DNA from: Dendrophyllia cribrosa
Taxonomy: Eukaryota > Cnidaria > Anthozoa > Scleractinia > Dendrophylliidae
Length of the DNA: 64,000 nt
Assembly: GCA_024195265.1 (NCBI GenBank)
Contig: JAJLRJ010000014.1
Location: forward strand, 24,185,009 to 24,249,008
Direction: 5' to 3'
Both the position numbers and the translations under genes were made by a program. Shown piece by piece: positions 44,848-55,300 of this stretch; the first letter of the stretch is position 1; every line of letters starts with the position of its first letter. Under the pieces are notes generated by a model. It was not told the DNA's origin. It was given only the letters and a program-made list of their open reading frames with translations, and did no database searches.

Positions 44848-47800
44848 CCATATGCCAGCGTGTGGATGCCATCATCCATGATCCAGCGCTTGGAGTCAAA
44901 GGGAGATAGCGTTGTCTTGGTGATGTGCTCGCCGAAGATTTGGTGGCCTTTGCTTCTGAGCCTGTCCATCCCGTGCTTGAAGGTTCTCCTGTCGAAGAGG
45001 GCATCCTTGTAATTCTGGTGGGTGATCTCTTTCTTTGTGACAACCTTGGTGGTGCCCTTTGCTTTCTTGATGTCCAGCTTAGCTTTGATTTCTTTGCCGT
45101 CCTTGTCCTTCTTCTTAATACACCCGCTGTCGTCTTTCAAGATGCTGTACATCTTCGAGCGAAGACAGATTGCCTCCGAGATGGGCACACCCTCGCACTC
45201 GTCCTTCATCTTGCCGATGACCTTCTTGTTCTTCTGGCTGTGGAGTGGATGGCCCTTGGGATAATCGCTTGTGTCGTATAGTTCGTCCCGAAGGTTCTCC
45301 ATGTCTTTGTAGACATCCTCCGTCTTGATCTCGAGGAGTAGGGAGTCTGTGTCTGTGTAGAGTAGGTCTACTCGCGGGCCGTACTTCAGCTTGAGATGAT
45401 TGTAATAGAAATCGTACATCAGTGTTTTGGAGAGATCAAGGATGCACATGCCTGTGTAGACTGGGCGGTTGAAGAGGATGTTCACCCTGTGCATCTGTAT
45501 CCCCGCCAGATTGTTTCCAAAGACCGTTGCTCTAGTGAACAGAGGGCTTGCGATAAGCTTTCTAATCTTGTCTTGCTCGTGCGCCCGTACAAGCTTCATG
45601 TCGATTCGGTTTCTGAGGTTCTCCATTGTCTTACCGAAGACGGAGTTGTTCATGAGCTTGAAGAAGTTCTTCTCGAAGTCTGAAGTGGCCTTCTTTCTGA
45701 GCTCGGTGTTCAGGGAGATGTATGGCTCCATCCACGCCCTCTGCTCAAACTTGAGCATTTTATGGATTTTCGTCAACTTCATTCCAAGATCCAGGTACTG
45801 CTGGAGTGCCCTGTAATGCAACACGTACCTGGATTTGTTGCGCAGTGTAAGGAGCAGCTTCTGCGTCTTGTCTTCTGGCTGCCCCTCTGCCAAGACCCTT
45901 TGGTATGGTGACATCCATTCCTTTGGAACGACCTGCCTTTCTGGGGCAAGAGGATAAACGTTGTGCTCATCATGCAGCTCCTCGGGGTACTCAAGATCAA
46001 CCTCGAGAATGTAACCAATCTTTCTGTTTGGCCTCTCCATCTCCTGATCTGGTGTTGTGTTGGAAAGACAGGGCACCATGCGAAGTTGCCAACTGGGAGA
46101 GGCTGACTCATGGCCCATCCATAGAGATTGTTCGCGTCGAGATACATGATGTAACTTGACTCTTCGTCAGGGTTGTGGTCACGAAGATATGGGTTGTTGG
46201 CCTTGCAGTGCCGCCTGCTCTCCATGGATATGCCGCCTCGCAAGCCTCTTTCGACAAAGAGGTGCATGTTGACGTCTGTGAGAAGCTCCAGGTTGATTTT
46301 CGTATACCTAAGAAGAGCGTCCCATGAGAGACCAGGGCTTGTATAATAATGTGCCGGGTCAAGCTTGTAATGTTGCAGGCATGTTTTTCTGAAGTTCTCG
46401 AAAACATCGGCCAGAAGAAGCACATCTGTCTCAAGGTAGAGGTCGTGGTACTCTCCAAGCGTCTTGCATTCAAATACCTCCCACACTTTTTGCGCGTCGG
46501 CGTATTCTTTATCTGAGATGCCTTCCTTCTTGAGCTCGCTGTAGAAGGCATCCTTCGGCGGGAGATAGGCCTCATCGAATCGAGTCCAAGAGTCCATGTA
46601 TTCGTAAGGGTAAATCCCTTTTTGCAGGAGAAGGCCGCGTCTGGCTTGGTTCTTCTCGTGGCTTGCCGTGATTGTGAAGGACTCTGGCTTGTTTGCATCA
46701 ACCAGGGCACTTAGGCTTGACTGCATGAACTGCAAGCTGTCAATGAATCTCAGCTTGCCGAGGGAGAAAGAGATGTATTTCTCCATGTTGTTTGGGATGC
46801 ATTTCAATTCAGAATGCACGTTTGCAATACCACTCATGATGTGGTGTGCATCATAACCCTTCAAGTTGTGAAAGATTACCGGGATTATTTCCATTTTCGG
46901 GTTGGTTCGGAAATGGTTGATGTTGCAAGAATGGTGAGCCGCACCTCGATATTTGCCTGTGATGTGACAATGATCTTTGACTGCGTCTCGAACAGAGTCT
47001 TGGATTAGAGACTCCCCACAGAACAGACAGTCGACCTGCTCGAATATTTTGTCTGTGATGGCTTGCCTTTTGTTTCTTGGCCCAATAAATGGGAACTCAC
47101 CCAGTTTACCATCATCGTCCTGGATGTAAGTTTTGAATGTCTTTTGATAACATTTGTTAGTGTGACGATGAATGAAGCCCACGTGTTCCCCGGTGTTTGG
47201 ATCATAGGCCGCAATGGCGTCCCTGTGGTTCTCCTTGACGAGAGACTTGTCACAGATGTGGCAATCTGTTGCACGGTCGAATTCTGTCCAGTCTGTTCTT
47301 GTCATGGAGAGTGGTACCTTGTATTGCAGCTCGTCTCTGATAACTCCTTCCAGCTGTTGAAGGCTGTCGAGAAAGACTGGCACCGAATCCTCTCCTCTGT
47401 ATAGATAAGGCCCCTTTGTCTCTCCATCAGAGCGAACAGCTAGCATGCAGAACCCGCAGGTTTTATGTACGGATGTTGCAGTGGTGCTGCTCTGTTGGGG
47501 ATCTGGTATGCAGCCGTGGACTTTTTCGACAATGCTTTCAAAGTCAGCATAGATGACCCAAGGCTTCTTCATCTGGTTCTGGAAGTTCTTGAAGTGGAGG
47601 AAGTTTTCGCCTTCTTTTGGCATTTCAGTTCGCATCGGCCTGCCTTTGACTCCTCTGCAATAGAAGAGATGGTCGGTGAGAACCCTTTCTGAAGAAAAGG
47701 CTTGGAGGCACCTGTCACAGTGATGCATGCGGCGCCCAACGTTGAACTCACTGTGTAGAAGCCTGCTCATGCTCTTAATGTAACAATAATGCGATGTATG

Positions 47801-48577
47801 TGTGTCTGTGAGCATCATCAGATTAATCCTTCGCAGATTGGGATCCTCTAGCTCACTGACTCTGATCACAACCACCTTATTGTTCTTGTATCCATAGATG
47901 TTGATTGGAAGGTTGTTTTGACGCTCAACCTTGGATATCTGACTCAATGGTGTTGGAAAATCTATTCCAGTGAAGTTTAGACCATCATCAGTGGGATAAC
48001 TGCCTGTTCTGTTTGTGTTAACATTTACAGGAAACAATGCAGATCTCAGTGCCCAGCGCAGACACTGGTTATCTCTGTTCTTCACATTGATGATAGCCTG
48101 CTTTGGCCTGAGTTTTGATGGTGTTGGGATAAATGTGCCACCTCGTAGAGGATGGTATGCCCCGAACTCAAGGTAAATAGTTTTGATGTTCTCAATCACC
48201 CAACCAGAACCCAAATGCTGTCATCTGGCAATCTCTTCCTCAAAGCCATTCACAATGTCTTCCAGGATGCCCTCCTCTCGAAGCTGATATAGATTTGTAA
48301 CAATCAGTGGATTGACGTTCCAAAAAAAGTGAGTAATTTTTCGATTGTCCTCGCCTTCCATTGAAAAGCGAACATCGAATGACAAAGTGACCTTCACCCC
48401 GCCAAGCTCTGTGACTTCGCGTGCAATTTTCTGGAGAAAAGCCGCCCGATTAGTTATGAAAAATGAATTGAGGTCCTTGATTTGGTAGCCATCAGGGACG
48501 TTCATCTTATAACCATACAACCAATTACCGAAGTAATCGTGGTTCCTTGGATTGAAGTCAAGACGTTGAACCGCCAT
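44823..48577 (-). pseudogene. polB: Protein-primed type B DNA polymerase, one stop and one frameshift
   Basis: The gene starts at the ATG at 48,577, beside a CCCCTGTATATAAC box. An in-frame TGA lies at 48,221-48,223; coding continues in the same frame to about 46,050, then shifts frame for the rest. About 1,250 codons in all. Motifs in order: HNH/zinc-type segments (CHICDKS near 47,250; CLFCGES ... DHCHITGKYRG near 46,970), exonuclease I DFES (~47,530), II HNLKGYDAHHI (~46,860), III YLETDVLLLAD (~46,420), polymerase A DANNLYGWAM (~46,120), B KLMNNSVFGK (~45,640) and C YTDTDS (~45,350). The shift lies within about 46,020-46,075, after motif A. Catalytic residues remain in each part. The TGA could have come from CGA by CpG decay. 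Polymerases of this type use a terminal protein to start on linear ends. Confidence 0.9.
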
Positions 48578-48720
48578 GTTATATACAGGGGTTATATTTT
48601 CTTCAATTGGTGATCTCGTGCCTGGGCTCTGTGCCATTGCCATGTGGGTTTGATATGCACAGGGGTGGGGTTTCTTCAATTGGTGATCTCGTGCCGGATC
48701 AGCATTCACAAGCTTGGTCA
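48578..48720 (-). promoter_or_regulatory. Doubled early promoter module upstream of polB
   Basis: Read leftwards, two copies of GGCACGAGATCACCAATTGA stand in tandem, with GGTGATCTCGTGCC on the plus strand at 48,609-48,622 and 48,682-48,695. The outer copy continues into a near match of the left-end promoter and start (CCCCACCCCTGTGCATA ... CATGGCAATG). The inner copy leads to the box next to the polB ATG. A partial duplication of the end of the element explains this. Confidence 0.65.
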
Positions 48721-48809
48721 TTTTGTGTAACATTGCGTTACTTGTCACGTGTGACATATTGTGTTGTCCCTTTCAAACAACAAGAGCTGTCTTGGTCCTG
48801 GTTGTTTCT

Positions 48810-49214
48810 TCAAGGAGCGTCTCCAGTCGTGTCTCCATCAGTAAATATATCAGTCTTTAAAAAATCCGAAGCACTGATAGTTTCCTCTTCATACGTGCAT
48901 AGTCCCTCATCGATGGGGGGGCCGAGGAGTGAAAAATGAGCTTCTAACGGTGTAGGTGAGAACCTGACCATGGTTTGTTTAGTGCCATCTTCGTTTGTAA
49001 TTTCTTGATATGATACACCTATCATCATATTCATGAGAAGCTTATCAAACTCCTCCTCGGTTAAAACATAGACATCGTCAAACAAAGGCTGAAAAAAGCC
49101 TAGTGAGTTCCGTTTTAGTATTTGCCGTTCAGGTTGTGGAGCCTGTTGCTCCACCAAGGCCGGTAATCCTTGTGCGGTGGTATCAGTCAACGATTGTGCA
49201 GCTTGTGTCTCCAT
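48810..49214 (-). CDS. Element protein of unknown function at the right end (134 aa)
   Basis: The first gene inside the right terminal repeat reads leftwards. A TATATAC box (plus-strand 49,235-49,243) lies about 20 bp before the ATG. The protein is acidic with a Gln/Ala-rich N terminus, a middle part PLFDDVYVLTEEEFDKLLMN, and an acidic tail (TDGDTTGDAP). It matches no family I know. Its place with the end-located replication genes suggests early expression; this is inference. Confidence 0.55.
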   Translation of the reverse strand: METQAAQSLTDTTAQGLPALVEQQAPQPERQILKRNSLGFFQPLFDDVYVLTEEEFDKLLMNMMIGVSYQEITNEDGTKQTMVRFSPTPLEAHFSLLGPPIDEGLCTYEEETISASDFLKTDIFTDGDTTGDAP

Positions 49215-49252
49215 CAGTTTTGTACGCAGTGGGCGTATATACCAAGGGTAGG

Positions 49253-49502
49253 GATTTCTTCAATTGGTGATCTCATGCCGGATCAGCATTCACAAGCAAC
49301 TGTGGAGGTGATCTCGTACCGGAGCAGCATTAACCATTGAGCAGCATAGAGCGTTGGTGCATTCGGGATCACCTAAAATAAGGCCCCAAATGCCCGAGTT
49401 AAGCCCTCACACGAGGAATGACAATGACTCGTGTGAGGGCTTAACTCGGGCATTTGGGGCCTTATTTTAGGTGAGCCCGAATCACCAACGCTCTATGCTG
49501 CT
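49253..49502 (-). repeat. Right terminal inverted repeat (~250 bp)
   Basis: Reverse complement of the left end with only a few differences, e.g. one base in the GGYACGAGATCACC word and a 2-base gap in the left hairpin arm. It contains GGTGATCTCATGCC (49,266-49,279) and GGTGATCTCGTACC (49,307-49,320). Confidence 0.95.
49340..49502. repeat. Terminal hairpin-forming palindrome, right end
   Basis: 163 bp with ~75-nt arms and a 12-nt loop (GAATGACAATGA on the plus strand), the exact inverse of the left loop. The arms pair better here than at the left end near the loop. Confidence 0.9.
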
Positions 49503-49507
49503 CGAGC
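49503..49507. other. Target-site duplication, right copy (CGAGC)
   Basis: Second CGAGC, followed by ACTGGTC as in the empty site of copy C. Confidence 0.95.
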
Positions 49508-49635
49508 ACTGGTCGGAAGGGCGAAGTGCTAAGGCGAATGACATAAAAACGCAACTGAATTTAACTGAACTAACGTTAACATGACACAATATGATATTAA
49601 ACATGACATGACATGACTTAAGGTAAATACCGTAC

Positions 49636-50677
49636 CTTCACATCGAGCCAGGATAGCATTGCCAGCATTTTCATCTGAGTATATCCAATAATCCTTGTTT
49701 ACCATTTCATTTCCTTCACTCGCCTTGATTTCGTTGATTGATTCAGCAGGGAGTTCGGGAATGGTACCCAGTGGTGCTGTATTAAAAAAAAACAACACCT
49801 CTTTCAAGATTTAAACAAGATTAATTCGTCTTAAATGCTTGCAAAGAAATTCGCAAAACTGTTTATGTAATAGGTTGAATAAAAAAAACATATTAACCGT
49901 ATTGAACTTTCAACTGCATACAGCCAGTCATATAAATAACTAGTTGTTCCATGTCTTTTTTTTTCTCATGTGACGTTGACAAAGGCCACGCTGAAGGATA
50001 AAGATGTTTTTTTCGAATGTTTCTTGTAGTTAAGCGATATAAAAATATCTGTCGGGGCAGCTTTTAGGACGTGATTCAATTTAATCTTTAATAAGGGTTA
50101 ATATGACCTGATTGAAAACGCCCAACGTTCTGCTGGTCATCTTTGGATTGCATTAAATTATATTGAACAACTTGTGTTAGACATGACAGTTTAATGGTTT
50201 TTTTTTTAGCACTGGTGGTTATTCAGAAGAGGAGGGACTGAATACCTGGCACAAATTGAAAAAATTACTGCCTTGTAACTCATCACGCAATCGTTCTTCC
50301 AAGAGTGCGTGACGAGTCCAGGTAATGTTTGTGTAGAATGACTACTGAATAAGTCCTCAATGAAATGTACCTCGGTTTGGGCGTTTCATGTAGAAACGGC
50401 GTGGATGTGGTATGAAGTCTTCAGGCCTGGCTTCCTTTGTTCTTGAGTTAAGCTCGCACAGATTTTGTCCTATAACGTTGTAGCTCTGACATTTAGGCTC
50501 CTCCTCGCACTTTGAAAAACACTCTTCCGCAAAGCCAACCTGACATGTTTTAAACGTGTGGCCTTTAAGGTACATCCCATAAATGGAGGCTGCTACTATA
50601 CTGCATTGGCCAGCGGCTTTAGTAAGACCAATCCGGGACATCACAAACGCTAATGACAGCCAAAATCTTGGATTCAT
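49636..50677 (-). CDS. Secreted PAN/Apple-like protein, gene copy B, exons 1 and 2
   Basis: Exon 1 is 50,371-50,677 and exon 2 is 49,636-49,776, with the same splice sites as copy A. Exon 1 lacks one Val codon relative to copy A. In exon 2 the otherwise kept Cys of the SCNEIK word is Ile (SINEIK), so a likely disulphide is lost. Exon 3 is on the far side of the 17.6-kb element at 31,154-31,623. The frames stay open, but whether the gene is still spliced correctly is unknown. Confidence 0.7.
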
Positions 50678-51849
50678 CTTGTTAATGTGGATCTTTTTCT
50701 CAAGTTATAAATGAAAGGTTGTTCATAGCATCGAAACGGTGTTTTTTCTGTTTAACTATTGTCTTTATTTAATGTTTTAACATCATTTCACATCAAACAT
50801 TTCCTAATTGCCTAGTGTGTTTTGCGAATATATCATTTGCATAATTAGTTGTACGTTTTCTGACAATTTTAATATTAAATTTTTTATCCTGGAATATATT
50901 CCGCAGATGTCCCCGGATAAACCAAATACGAGGATTTTTACGGTGATAAATTATGAGTAAAGTGCTGATTATATACCACGCTTGGATATTTTTGATCGAA
51001 GTTCGGCCAAGTTTTTTTTGATACAAATTCTCTTCGTGAGTTTTTATCCTATTGGCCTCAAATTTTTCCCAATAACAGATATTCTCATGGTCTGTGGTTT
51101 GTTCCTTTTGTTTTTTCTGTGTTCGGTATTTTTGGCGGGAAAGTGACGTCACGAATTGAATATTGGGCCAAAATTCAAATTTTACATTTTGATACATTTA
51201 ATGGCTGCTGCTGAAAGAACAAGCTCAAACAAGTTAAAAACCGAAGAGATAACTAAAATATCTTGATTCAGTCAAGAGATATCATTAGTTGAAATTTGCA
51301 TTTGTGCTATTTTTAGTAACAAAATGGCGGGAATTTTGAAATTCAAATAATTATTAAAAATCACGCGAAAAGCAACAAAACTTGGGACTTGTTCTTCGTG
51401 CAATTTTCTATGGTGATTGTTATTATAATTTCAACCCGTGAGGTATGTTTGAGTTTTTGACGAAACTTTCTCCCATTCGCAACCAAGCCTTGCAACAAGA
51501 TTGATTAATGGCGGTCGTAAATTCTCGGAAATAAATGTTAAAATAAAATGACTTCTGATGTTCGTAATGAATTGAACTTTGACAAGATGAGTAAGTAAGT
51601 CTAATTGTACACGAAAATGTAAAAAAATGAAAATCAAAAATTTGATCGCAGGGGCACTTTAAAATTTTACAATAAATTAACTAACAACAAGTAAAGCGAA
51701 GAGGTTATTTATGAGAGATCATTCTAATAAAGATCTGTCATTTTCAAACTCATTTATAATTCAACAATTTTCAAGAAAAAAAGTGTTTTATGTGAGCTTA
51801 ATTCAGCCATGCAAGTCACAATTTGGTTCAACTTTTGAGTCAGCAGATG

Positions 51850-52370
51850 AAACTTCAAACTGTGATCACTCAAATGAAAGCTCTTGTGTGTTACCTTACC
51901 TTGGTATACTGTTTATTATGCTGTAGCCTGTGGATGAAATCCTAAAGTGTGACCATTCAAATGAAAGCTACTGAGCAGTACTTTCCTGTGGTACTGTTTA
52001 TTATGCTGTATAAGGTGGTCTAACATTTGAGTCTGTGGATGAAATCCCAAAGTGTGACCGTTCAAATGAAAGTTAATTATTGAGCAGTCCTTTTCTGTGG
52101 TACTGTTTATTAAGCTGTACAAGGTGGTTCTAACTTTTTAGTCTGTGGATGAAATCCCAGAGTGTGACCACTTAAATGAAAGTTATTGAGCAGTACTTTC
52201 CTGTGGTGGAGGTTATTATGCTGTACAAGGCGGTTCTAACTTTTAAGTCTATGGATAAACCATTCAAATGAACGCTATTGAGCACTACTTTCATATGGCG
52301 CTGTTTATTATGAAAGGTGGTTCTAACTTTGAGTCTGTGGATGAAATCGTAAAGTGTATTGACGAGAGGG
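51850..52370 (+). repeat. ~106-bp minisatellite in unit II
   Basis: Almost identical to the unit I array at 17,980-18,490, same number of units. Confidence 0.75.
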
Positions 52371-55300
52371 AACGGGTGAAAGGAAACATCACACAACATA
52401 TCACACCGCGCGCCTCACTTCATAGAAATTCAAAATGGCTGCGTGAGGGAAGTTCACAAGCGAAAATTGGCGATATTGATATCCATTTTTTTGTACACAA
52501 ATTTTCTTTCCATTTGCTTTTAAATGAGTCGATATTTATACTTTATTTCCAACAATTTAACGTCAATTTGTCATAACAGTTGAGGTTCCCTTTGAATTCT
52601 TCTTTTTATCGTTAATTCATTATTAGGACCATTCACAGTCTGATGCCGTGACGTGACTGAGTGACTTGGTGTCCCAATGACTCTCAGGCCCCATTTCTAA
52701 GGTCCCTGGTACCCGAGAGAACCCTCCCCCCCCCCCCCCCCCCCCCCCCCCCCGAGTAACCCCGAGCGAAGTAACTTTTTACTTATTTCTTTGAAAATTA
52801 AACTAAACATGATACATTTATGTTAACATGAGGATCGCGAAGCATTAAATACTATTCAACCGGGTCTAAGTTAAACTCGTCGGTTTAAAAAGTTGACACG
52901 GTGTACAGTTTGGCTTTCCTATATACGGCCAAAACCGTTTATTATTAAACTGCTGTTATAGCATCAATTGTAACAAAGGGTTGATATTTTAAAAACAAGA
53001 AAAAATAACTGTGTGGAACATAGGTTGAACCTTTTCTTGCTCAACTCTGATATTGTTCTCCGCCTTTTTTCGTTTGGGGTTTTAATTCATGAGGTTAGAT
53101 GCTTAGTTGCAATAGTTTTTGCTCGGGACGTCTCGGCCCGTAACATCTTTTGATATCTCATCATCTCCTCTGCCACTTTAAATATATGGCAATAATCCAA
53201 CGTGCATTAATGTTTTGAAACAATTTTTGTTTTAATGTTCTTCATCGTTATGTCATTTTAACGCATTTACTTCTCCTTTTTTCAGTTGTCATTCATTTAT
53301 CTCGAGTTTTTATTGGTTTTAAACAGGCTCAAAGTGAATTTAAAAATCGAGACCTGTTTTGGAAAAAACTCCAAATGCAGATGTAGAGTTTTCGAAAACA
53401 TCATCTCAATTTTCAACAGTTATTCGATAATTTGTACCTTCAATAATATAAACATCTTAAAATAGACTATACTGGTCGTTGTCTACTTCTTATATTCATA
53501 TTGCCTTCTAGTATACACGGATATTTATATTTAAAAATATAATCACATGAATTTTTTCTTCATCTGACTGACTTTAATAAACGACGCAACAGAAGCGAAG
53601 AAACGAAGGCCTTTATTTTGCATGTTTACCGCTAAATTAAATTAAGGTATGTCGCCGACTATAAACAAAACAGGTAGCACTCAAATAACTAACTAAAGAC
53701 TGTTTGTCTTAAAAGAGAAAGAAAACACATCTGCCGGCATTTTCGAGCCTGCGCAAAGATAGATGTTTTCGTATTTTTTTAAAGCAGACAACTGATATAT
53801 CATCTTCCCCCATAGCTTTTAATCCTTCAACTGGGGGAGTGTAGTGTGAATTAATTTTGCAAACGGTCGATTCTGTGTTGAAACATGATAAAGAATGTAT
53901 ACATGACAACTCAGTGAAAGCATTTGAACAGTAGTTTCTTTTGAAACTGATTAAAACAGCTACAGTTTTAAATTTTGTGTCCGTGGTTGAAGTGCTAAGT
54001 GCCCGATTTTAATGTTTATCAAATTAAAATTTCATGTAAACGTTAACTGAAGTCAGCTTTTTCACATGAATTTTTTCTTCATCTGACTGACTTGAATAAA
54101 AGACGCAACAGAAACGAAGAAACGAAGTCCTTGATTTTGCATGTTTACCGCTGAATTAAATTAAGGTATGTCGCCGACTATAAACAAAACAGGTAGCACT
54201 CAAATAACTAACTAAAGACTGTTTCTCTTAAAAAAAGAAAGAGAACACAGCTGCCAGCATTTTCGAGCCTGCGCAAAGATAGATGTTTTCGTATTTTCAA
54301 AGCAGACAACTGATATATCATCTTCCCCCATAGCTTCTAATCCTTTAATTGGGGGAGTGTAGTGTGAATTAATTTTGCAAAGTCGATTCTGTGTTGAAAG
54401 AATGTATACATGACAACCGAGTGAAAGCATTTGAACAGTAGTTTCTTTTGAAACTGATTAAAACAGCTACAGTTTTAGATTTTGTGTCCGTGGTTGAAGT
54501 GCTAAGTGCCCGATTTTAATGTTTATCAAGTTAAAATTTCATGTAAACGTTAACTGAAGTCAACTTTTTCACTCTTTAAAAATTAATTCAACTGGAACGT
54601 TTACCGCCATGCACACATAACACACGGACATTTGCGGTCTAGCATATTTTTACGAACTAATAATTATAAGTTTAAAAGTAGATCTATATCCAAAATCGCT
54701 TTTGGATAATTCGTTACGTTTTAGTTAGCTGAAGTGAGGATTGAAAAAAATTAAATAAACGTTCTTTTCATACAACGCCCCTTGTTTTTAGCTTCCGAAA
54801 ACCAGAGTAGGGTAAACAGGACGCATCCAATTATGACTCGGGAATATTGCTTCAGCTAGAATTAAAAAGGAAGTGACACGGGGATTTGGTGTCATTTCAA
54901 AAACCAAAAAATGTTTTTGTAATAGAAACCGAAAAATAATGGTCTAGTTGTGTGCTAAATTACCACAAAACGTACAAAAACTGTTGATGAGTGTCTCTAG
55001 TCATGGAAGGACAGGTTGTGAATGAATTTGGGTTATACTGCCCAACTTTGATCAAGCTCCCAAATTTTCTTCTCCAAAATGGGTTAGAAAAGACCCTGAT
55101 CTGTTTCTCTGTCAAGAATTGGTTGTTGCCGTTCTCTTTGTGTTTTATTATTATTTTGTAGTGAAGATATTATACATAGTTTTGACCAAAAAATGGCAAA
55201 ATCTCCGTGATACCTGCTCTTTAAAGCGGCACTCGCTTATCACGTCGGTTATTAAAGCCAAATGTTTTTGTTTCCCTACCCCACCGACCGAGCACCACGG

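Larger units (their letters stand above)
31872..49502. mobile_element. Complete Polinton/adintovirus-like endogenous DNA virus, 17,631 bp
   Basis: The boundaries are defined three ways: inverted repeats (AGCAGCATAGAG ... CTCTATGCTGCT), a 5-bp target duplication, and insertion-free copies of the site in the same window. Inside are a protein-primed polymerase B, a DDE integrase, an A32/FtsK-type ATPase and capsid-protein candidates, the core set of Polintons and adintoviruses. It adds a YqaJ exonuclease and a VLTF3-like factor. Structural and accessory genes fill the centre, with replication genes at both ends. Known Polintons usually make 6-bp duplications, so the 5-bp one is a small departure. 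Six genes are broken. Confidence 0.9.

Noticed and set aside
46108..46710. 200-codon frame overlapping polB in another register
   Set aside because: Shadow of the polymerase; basic, low-complexity composition and no motif.
48578..48757. Upstream extension of the polB frame to an ATG at 48,757
   Set aside because: The extension runs through duplicated terminal-repeat promoter sequence; the box next to 48,577 marks the likely start.
31872..49502. Reading the element as a retrotransposon because of its retrovirus-type integrase
   Set aside because: No reverse transcriptase, gag or LTR; the polymerase is type B DNA polymerase and the ends are inverted, not direct, repeats.
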